Positions 30,245-35,795 of a stretch of DNA of 35,795 nt are shown piece by piece. How positions within the stretch are numbered: position 1 is the first letter of the stretch; each line of letters opens with the position of its first letter. The notes below the pieces were generated by a model. It ran no database searches, had not been told where the DNA came from, and worked only from the letters and a program-made list of their open reading frames with translations. Position numbers and translations under genes: made by a program. Source of the DNA: Sphingomonas sp. (GTDB lineage: Bacteria; Pseudomonadota; Alphaproteobacteria; Sphingomonadales; Sphingomonadaceae); contig NZ_JAFAVR010000271.1 of assembly GCF_019242355.1 (NCBI RefSeq), positions 1 to 35,795 of the forward strand. Direction: 5' to 3'.

Positions 30245-32194
30245 ATGGCCAAGGTCATTGGAATCGACTTGGGCACGACCAACAGCTGCGTCGCCGTCAT
30301 GGAAGCGGGCAAGCCGAAGGTCATCGAGAATGCGGAAGGCGCGCGCACGACGCCGTCAGTCGTCGCCTTTACGAAGGACGGCGAACGCCTGATCGGCCAG
30401 CCGGCGAAGCGCCAGGCGGTCACCAACCCCGACAACACCATCTTCGCGGTGAAGCGCCTGATCGGCCGCCGTTTCGACGACCCGATCACCAAGAAGGACA
30501 CCGAGCTGGTGCCCTACAAGATCGTTCGCGGGAATAATGGCGACGCGTGGGTCGGCGCCGGCGGCAAGGATTATTCGCCGTCGCAGATTTCCGCCTTCAT
30601 CCTTCAGAAGATGAAGGAAACTGCCGAGGCCTATCTCGGCGAGGGCGTCACCCAGGCGGTGATCACCGTCCCCGCTTACTTCAACGATGCGCAGCGCCAG
30701 GCGACCAAGGACGCCGGCCAGATCGCCGGTCTTGAAGTGCTGCGCATCATCAACGAGCCGACCGCGGCCGCGCTCGCCTACGGGCTCGAGAAGGAAGACG
30801 GCAAGACGATCGCGGTCTATGACCTTGGCGGCGGCACGTTCGACGTCTCGATCCTCGAGATCGGCGACGGCGTGTTCGAGGTGAAGTCGACCAACGGCGA
30901 CACCTTCCTCGGCGGCGAGGATTTCGACGCGCGCATCGTCAACTGGCTAGCCGACCGCTTCAAGGCGAAGGAGGGCATCGACCTCCGAACCGACCGCCTT
31001 GCCCTGCAGCGGCTCAAGGAGGCCGCCGAAAAGGCGAAGATCGAACTGTCGTCCGCAGCGACGACGGAGATCAACCAGCCGTTCATCACCGCGCGGATGG
31101 AGGGTGGCACGACCACTCCGCTCCACCTGGTCGAGACGATCAGCCGCGCCGATCTCGAGAAGCTGGTCGAGGACTTGATCGACCGCACCATGGAGCCGTG
31201 CCGCAAGGCGCTAAAGGACGCCGGCGTCGATGCGAAAGACATTGCCGACGTCGTTCTCGTCGGCGGCATGACCCGGATGCCGCGCGTGCGCGAGCGGGTG
31301 AAGGAGTTCTTCGGTCGCGATCCGCACACTGGCGTCAACCCGGACGAGGTCGTGGCGATGGGCGCCGCGATCCAGGCCGGCGTGCTGCAGGGCGACGTCA
31401 AGGACGTGCTGTTGCTCGACGTCACTCCGCTATCGCTCGGCATCGAGACTTTGGGCGGCGTGTTCACCCGGATGATCGACCGCAACACGACCATTCCAAC
31501 CAAGAAGAGCCAGGTCTTCTCGACCGCCGAGGACAACCAGAATGCGGTGACCATCCGCGTCTTCCAGGGCGAGCGCGAGATGGCTGCCGACAACAAGGTG
31601 CTCGGGCAGTTCGACCTGGTCGGCATTCCCCCCGCGCCGCGCGGCGTGCCGCAGATCGAGGTCACGTTCGACATCGACGCCAACGGCATCGTCAATGTCT
31701 CGGCCAAGGACAAGGGTACCGGCAAGGAGCAGCAGATTCGGATCCAGGCCTCGGGCGGTCTCGGCGACGCCGACATCGACAAGATGGTCAAGGAAGCCGA
31801 GCAGTTCGCCGAGGACGACAAAAAGCGGCGCGCTGCGGCCGAAGCCAAGAACCAGGCCGAAAGCCTCATCCACTCGACCGAGCGCCAGCTTGCCGAGCAT
31901 GGCGACAAGGTCAGCGCAGAGGTGAAATCGGAGATCGAGAATGCGATCGCCGAGGCAAAGACCGCCGTCGAAAGCGGCGACGCCGAGCAGATGACGCAGA
32001 AGACCAATGCGCTCACGCAGGCGGCGATGAAGCTCGGCCAGGCGATGTACGAGCAGCAGCAGGCGCAGGCCGCGACCGAGGCTCCGGAAGGCGCCGAGCA
32101 GGCAGGTGCCGAAACCGGGGAAACCTCTGGCAGCCAGGACGAGGTGGTTGACGCCGAGTTTTCAGAGGTCGACGACGAAGCAGCCAAGGGCTGA
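30245..32194 (+). CDS. dnaK: Molecular chaperone DnaK (Hsp70)
   Basis: A 649-aa Hsp70 that binds unfolded chains in an ATP cycle with DnaJ and GrpE. The nucleotide-binding domain has [58 protein letters not shown] and [15 protein letters not shown]. The substrate domain has [20 protein letters not shown], and the helical lid is followed by a Gln/Ala-rich tail ending [12 protein letters not shown]. Length is normal. GAAGAGGGA precedes the ATG. A heat-shock promoter lies upstream. An intercistronic hairpin separates it from dnaJ. Confidence 0.98.
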   Translation: MAKVIGIDLGTTNSCVAVMEAGKPKVIENAEGARTTPSVVAFTKDGERLIGQPAKRQAVTNPDNTIFAVKRLIGRRFDDPITKKDTELVPYKIVRGNNGDAWVGAGGKDYSPSQISAFILQKMKETAEAYLGEGVTQAVITVPAYFNDAQRQATKDAGQIAGLEVLRIINEPTAAALAYGLEKEDGKTIAVYDLGGGTFDVSILEIGDGVFEVKSTNGDTFLGGEDFDARIVNWLADRFKAKEGIDLRTDRLALQRLKEAAEKAKIELSSAATTEINQPFITARMEGGTTTPLHLVETISRADLEKLVEDLIDRTMEPCRKALKDAGVDAKDIADVVLVGGMTRMPRVRERVKEFFGRDPHTGVNPDEVVAMGAAIQAGVLQGDVKDVLLLDVTPLSLGIETLGGVFTRMIDRNTTIPTKKSQVFSTAEDNQNAVTIRVFQGEREMAADNKVLGQFDLVGIPPAPRGVPQIEVTFDIDANGIVNVSAKDKGTGKEQQIRIQASGGLGDADIDKMVKEAEQFAEDDKKRRAAAEAKNQAESLIHSTERQLAEHGDKVSAEVKSEIENAIAEAKTAVESGDAEQMTQKTNALTQAAMKLGQAMYEQQQAQAATEAPEGAEQAGAETGETSGSQDEVVDAEFSEVDDEAAKG

Positions 32195-32199
32195 TGACT

Positions 32200-32234
32200 T
32201 GCGGCGCCGTCACCTCGAAGGGGGCGGCGCCGCA
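32200..32234 (+). other. Intercistronic hairpin between dnaK and dnaJ
   Basis: TGCGGCGCCG pairs perfectly with CGGCGCCGCA across a 15-nt loop. No T-run follows (CCTTGTGC), so it is more likely an mRNA-processing or stability element, or partial attenuator, than a full terminator. It begins 6 bp after the dnaK stop and ends 30 bp before dnaJ. Confidence 0.65.
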
Positions 32235-32264
32235 CCTTGTGCTGCGTAGGGGCAAGATTCACTG

Positions 32265-33380
32265 ATGGTCGAGCAGGACTATTACGAGCTGCTGGGCGTC
32301 GCGCGCGGCGCGGACGACGGCGCCATCAAGGCGGCGTACCGCAAGCTTGCCAAGGAACACCATCCGGATCGCAAGAACGGCTGCAAGGAATCGGAAGCGC
32401 ATTTCAAGGCGATCAACGAAGCCTATGACGTGCTCAAGGACCCGAACAAGCGCGCCGCTTATGACCGGTTCGGCAAGGCGGCATTTCAAAATGGCGGCGG
32501 CGATCCGTTCGGCGAGGCCGGCTTCAACGGTTTCTCCGACATCTTCTCGACCATCTTCGGCGACTTCATGGACCAACGCGGGCAGCAGCAGAATGCCGCC
32601 CGCGGCGCCGACCTCCGCTACGATATCCAGCTGACGCTCGAGGAGGCGTTCAACGGGGTCGACAAGGAGATCACGGTCGACGCGTTGGCGCGGTGCGAGG
32701 CGTGCGAGGGCCGAGGCTGCACCCGCACCGACAATTGCGCGGCGACTTGCGGCACCTGCCGGGGCATGGGCAAGGTCCGTGCCCAGCAGGGCTTTTTCGT
32801 CGTCGAGCGCGGCTGCCCCACCTGCCGCGGCAGCGGCGAAGTTATCAGCGATCCGTGCAGCAATTGCGAAGGGGAAGGGCGCGCTCTCAATCGCCGCCAC
32901 CTGTCGGTGAAGATCCCGGCCGGCGTCGACGAAGGCACCCGCATCCGCATTGCCGGCGAAGGCGAGGCAGGCGTTCGCGGCGCGTCGAGCGGCGACCTCT
33001 ACATGTTCGTGCACATGAAGCCGCACCCGATCTATGCCCGCGAAGGCACGAACCTGATCGCCGATTGTCCGGTGACCTTCACGACGGCGGCGCTTGGCGG
33101 TTCGATCACCCTCCCGGGCATCGACGGCGACAAGGTCGAGCTCAAGATCCCGTCGGGCATCCAGTCGGGCGAGCAGCTTCGCCACCGCGGTGCCGGCATG
33201 ACGGTCCTCAACGGCCGCGGGCGCGGGGATGTCGTCGCGCGCATTCTGGTCGAGACTCCGACCCGGCTCAGCAAGGAGCAGAAGAAGCTGCTCGAGGAAT
33301 TCCGTGAGACGGAGACGGGCGAGGAATGCCCGGCGGCGAAGGGCTTCTTCAGCCGGGTCCGCGACATGTTCGGCGGCTAG
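32265..33380 (+). CDS. dnaJ: Co-chaperone DnaJ (Hsp40)
   Basis: A 371-aa class I DnaJ. The J domain holds H33-P34-D35 (EHHPDRKNG) and [12 protein letters not shown]; a Gly/Phe region follows ([15 protein letters not shown]). The zinc region starts at C144 with four CxxCxGxG repeats ([32 protein letters not shown]). The C-terminal substrate domains have [20 protein letters not shown] and [12 protein letters not shown]-like sequence. It is in the usual place after dnaK. Its TAG overlaps the convergent PAS-GAF stop by four bases. Confidence 0.97.
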   Translation: MVEQDYYELLGVARGADDGAIKAAYRKLAKEHHPDRKNGCKESEAHFKAINEAYDVLKDPNKRAAYDRFGKAAFQNGGGDPFGEAGFNGFSDIFSTIFGDFMDQRGQQQNAARGADLRYDIQLTLEEAFNGVDKEITVDALARCEACEGRGCTRTDNCAATCGTCRGMGKVRAQQGFFVVERGCPTCRGSGEVISDPCSNCEGEGRALNRRHLSVKIPAGVDEGTRIRIAGEGEAGVRGASSGDLYMFVHMKPHPIYAREGTNLIADCPVTFTTAALGGSITLPGIDGDKVELKIPSGIQSGEQLRHRGAGMTVLNGRGRGDVVARILVETPTRLSKEQKKLLEEFRETETGEECPAAKGFFSRVRDMFGG

Positions 33381-34231
33381 AGCCGCTCCAGCTCGATCCC
33401 GACCATCTGGGCGAACAGCTCGGCAGCAGCGTGAAGCTCAAGCGACGGCGTCCATGGCGTTCGGCTCTCGCACCGGAAATGGCCCAGGGACCGCCCCTGC
33501 CGGGCTAGCGGGACGCATAGGGCTGACCGAACCCCGTTGGCCGCCAGCTCCTGCTGCTCATCCGCGGTAAGGCCGCGCAGCAATGCCCCGGACACCGTCC
33601 CGTCGCTCGTGCCGACCGGAAAAACGCCGACCGGCGCCGCCTTCGCGTCGGCGAGCATCGACGGCAGGACGTCGCACCCGGCCGGCTCGGCGAAGGGGCT
33701 CCGAGCGCTTTCGGTGCAATGCGTGCCGTCGAGCACGAGGGTCACCCGATCGAAGCCGGTCAGTGCCCGCATGCGCCGTGCGGCATTGTTACAGAGCGCC
33801 TCGCGGGTATCGCCGGTCATTCCGTCGAGCAGCCGGCTGACCGCGCCCAACGCATCGCCAAAGCCGTCGTTGCCGCTCGGCAGGAACTCGAGCAGCATGC
33901 CGTTGTCCAGCTGCTGGAAGGCGATATCGAAATGCCGCGGCTCATGCGTCAGTCGGGCGCGATAGGCGCGGGCAATGCCATTGCTGCTGCGCTGCCGGGC
34001 AAGGCTGTTGCGAAGGTCGTGCAACGGCTGGGCAAGGGTGAAGCTGGACAAGGGCTCGCCGATCAGCCGGGCCGGATATTCACCCAGATAGGCGTGGGCG
34101 TTCTCCGAAGCGCGGATAATCAGCCAGTCCGGCGACAGCTCGAGGACGAAGCCGCACGACTGGGTACGCGCCGCGGGCTGAGGCGCGGCTTCAGAGGGCT
34201 TCGAGGTGACGGTGCTCGCCATGCGCTGCAT
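33377..34231 (-). CDS. Degenerate phytochrome-like PAS-GAF protein
   Basis: A 284-aa protein without kinase, PHY or output domain. Residues ~25-110 resemble the PAS domain of bacteriophytochromes (CGFVLELSPDWLIIRASENA HAYLG, LIGEPLSSFTL), and residues ~140-284 resemble a shortened GAF domain (RRMRALTGFDRVTLVLDG, ELAANGVRSALCVPLARQGR, AAELFAQMVGIELE). The phytochrome QPHG before the PAS core reads QSCG here; the DIPxxAR motif and the GLIxCHH histidines are missing (GHFRCES). A bilin chromophore is therefore unlikely. ATG 34231 is 15 nt after the purB stop, with TGAGG overlapping that stop; ATG 34222 is the alternative. Role unknown. Confidence 0.75.
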   Translation of the reverse strand: MQRMASTVTSKPSEAAPQPAARTQSCGFVLELSPDWLIIRASENAHAYLGEYPARLIGEPLSSFTLAQPLHDLRNSLARQRSSNGIARAYRARLTHEPRHFDIAFQQLDNGMLLEFLPSGNDGFGDALGAVSRLLDGMTGDTREALCNNAARRMRALTGFDRVTLVLDGTHCTESARSPFAEPAGCDVLPSMLADAKAAPVGVFPVGTSDGTVSGALLRGLTADEQQELAANGVRSALCVPLARQGRSLGHFRCESRTPWTPSLELHAAAELFAQMVGIELERL

Positions 34232-34246
34232 CAATCGGCGAAAGCC

Positions 34247-35572
34247 TCAAGAGTTGCGGTCGAAAACGCGTCCGAAGATCGTATCGACGTGCTTGAGGTG
34301 GTAGCCGAGGTCGAACAGCGCATCGAGCCTGTCGCCCGGCAGCTTCGACGTCACCTCGGGGTCTTGCTTCAGCAGGTCGAGCAGCGACAGCTGGCCGTCC
34401 GACTGCCACACCTTCATCGCGTTGCGCTGGACGAGGGCGTAGGAATCCTCGCGGCTGAGGCCGGCCTGGGTCAGCGCCAGCAGGACCCGCTGCGAGTGGA
34501 CTAAGCCGCCCATCCGGTCGAGGTTCTTCTGCATCCGCTCGGGATAGACGACCAGCTTGTCGACGACGCTGGTGAGACGAGCGAGAGCGAAATCGAGCGT
34601 GATCGTGGCGTCGGGCCCGATGAAGCGCTCGACCGAGGAGTGGGAGATGTCCCGTTCGTGCCACAGCGCCACATCCTCCATTGCGGGAAGCGCATAGCTC
34701 CGCACGATGCGGGCGAGACCGGTAAGGTTCTCCGTCAGGACAGGATTGCGCTTGTGCGGCATCGCCGAGCTGCCCTTCTGGCCGGGCGAGAAATATTCCT
34801 CCGCCTCCAGGACCTCAGTCCGCTGCAGGTGGCGGACCTCGATCGCCAGCCGCTCGATCGACGAGGCGATCACGCCCAGCGTCGCAAAGAACATCGCGTG
34901 GCGGTCGCGCGGGATGACCTGGGTCGAAGTCGGCTCGGGCGTCAGGCCGAGCTCGGCGGCGACATGCTCTTCGATCGCTGGGGGAACGTTGGCGAAGGTG
35001 CCGACCGCGCCCGAGATGGCGCAGGTCGCGACATCGTCACGGGCGCGGACGAGGCGCTCGCGATTGCGCTCGAACTCGGCATAGGCCTGGGCGAGCTTCA
35101 ACCCGAAGGTCACCGGCTCGGCATGGATGCCGTGGCTTCGGCCGATGGTCGGAGTCAGCTTGTGCTCCAGCGCCCGGCGCTTCAGTGCTTCCAGCAGCTT
35201 GTCGAGATCGACGATCAGAAGGTCGGCGGCCTGCTTGAGCTGCACCGCAAGCGCGGTGTCGAGCACGTCGGAGCTGGTCATCCCCTGGTGGATCCAGCGC
35301 CGCTCGGGTCCGAGCTTCTCCCCCGCCCAGGTCAGGAAGGCAATCACGTCATGCTTGGTGACGGCTTCGATGGCGTCGATGGCGGGAACATCGATCTCGC
35401 CCAGCACGTCGCGGTCGTAGGCGGCGCGGATCTTCGCGGCGTCCTCGGCCGGGATCATGCCGATCTTGCCCATCGCCTCGGCGGCGAACACTTCGATCTG
35501 CCACCAGATGCGGAAACGATTTTCGGACGACCAGATGGCCGTCATCTCGGGACGGGAATAGCGGGGGACCAT
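34247..35572 (-). CDS. purB: Adenylosuccinate lyase
   Basis: A 441-aa PurB of the fumarase/aspartase superfamily that cleaves SAICAR and adenylosuccinate in purine synthesis. The signature GSSAMPHKRNP is at residues 267-277, the catalytic His region is TIGRSHGIHAEP, and HQGMTSSDVLDTALA and VSG-type AISGAVGTF are present. MVPRYSRPEMTAIWSSENRF is the usual start. Length is normal. The PAS-GAF gene follows in the same direction after 15 bp. Confidence 0.97.
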   Translation of the reverse strand: MVPRYSRPEMTAIWSSENRFRIWWQIEVFAAEAMGKIGMIPAEDAAKIRAAYDRDVLGEIDVPAIDAIEAVTKHDVIAFLTWAGEKLGPERRWIHQGMTSSDVLDTALAVQLKQAADLLIVDLDKLLEALKRRALEHKLTPTIGRSHGIHAEPVTFGLKLAQAYAEFERNRERLVRARDDVATCAISGAVGTFANVPPAIEEHVAAELGLTPEPTSTQVIPRDRHAMFFATLGVIASSIERLAIEVRHLQRTEVLEAEEYFSPGQKGSSAMPHKRNPVLTENLTGLARIVRSYALPAMEDVALWHERDISHSSVERFIGPDATITLDFALARLTSVVDKLVVYPERMQKNLDRMGGLVHSQRVLLALTQAGLSREDSYALVQRNAMKVWQSDGQLSLLDLLKQDPEVTSKLPGDRLDALFDLGYHLKHVDTIFGRVFDRNS

Positions 35573-35795
35573 GCGCCGGGCGGCTAGCAGGGAAGGGGCG
35601 GGGGTTCAAACCGGCGGCGCGCAAAAGGTCACAAAGTACGTGTCCGATCGGGTTGCGCAATGTTCGGGGCCTCTCGGCGAAGACGCCTCAGGACGGCCGG
35701 ATGTGTGACCTTCAGAAGGTTGCCCGCACGCACACTGCAAAACGATCACGCCACCCTTAGAGCATAGCGCGCCATCTGTAGGACAGACGTCTGGA
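35573..35795. other. Upstream region of purB, gene-free to the window edge
   Basis: 223 bp without a supportable gene. It should contain the purB promoter on the minus strand. A 9-bp inverted repeat AAGGTCACA (35625-35633) / TGTGACCTT (35702-35710) is separated by 68 bp. I see no certain promoter hexamers. Confidence 0.4.

Noticed and set aside
30817-32262. A 481-aa minus-strand ORF opposite dnaK
   Set aside because: Ser/Arg-rich shadow of dnaK, the product of codon bias; no ribosome binding site or domain.
1-35795. CRISPR array, insertion sequence or transposase
   Set aside because: No regularly spaced direct repeats and no transposase-like ORF were found on either strand; only short palindromic repeats are present.

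Overview
The window is a high-GC chromosomal stretch from an alphaproteobacterium, most likely a sphingomonad (order Sphingomonadales). The support is a gene-transfer-agent (GTA)-like head-tail cluster with alphaproteobacterial gene order, a DUF6456 protein, a MarR-type regulator and an Ala/Glu-tailed L9 of sphingomonad style, an alphaproteobacterial RpoH promoter in front of dnaK, and palindromic repeats of a kind I remember from sphingomonad genomes. No database could be consulted, so the lineage is inferred.

Positions 1-14824 hold a one-strand, tightly overlapped virion gene cluster: portal (cut by the window edge and frameshifted), a small membrane protein, prohead protease, major capsid protein, a large beta-helix fibre/spike gene (also frameshifted), two small genes, head-tail connector, head closure, a small unknown, tail terminator (DUF3168), tail tube, two tail-assembly chaperones, a short tape measure, a giant DUF2460 distal-tail protein, a DUF2163 hub, an NlpC/P60 peptidase, a gp15-like tip protein and a DUF2793 fibre. 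The order matches Rhodobacter capsulatus GTA genes g3 to g15. No integrase, replication, repressor or lysis gene is seen within it. It departs from that model in three ways: a spike cassette sits between capsid and connector, a putative TIM barrel is fused to gp12, and no matching barrel is visible in gp15.

Positions 14832-20936 hold an L,D-transpeptidase, an SDR dehydrogenase with a CysQ-type phosphatase, a small unknown gene, a winged-helix regulator, tRNA-Val(UAC), a 60-aa protein, and a divergent pair of an XRE regulator and a DUF6456 protein.

Positions 20955-27347 hold a disordered Gln/Ser/Gly-rich protein, the rpsF-rpsR-rplI ribosomal operon, a Gly/Trp-rich lipoprotein, a Rieske oxygenase, an APC amino-acid permease and a DUF4142 protein.

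Positions 27412-35795 hold fabD-fabG, a PAP2 phosphatase, dnaK-dnaJ under a heat-shock promoter, and purB followed by a PAS-GAF protein that looks like a decayed phytochrome sensor. Three convergent gene pairs overlap at their 3' ends, which suggests a compact genome. The most unusual material is the tail and spike architecture, the palindromic repeats among the head genes, and the degenerate phytochrome module.
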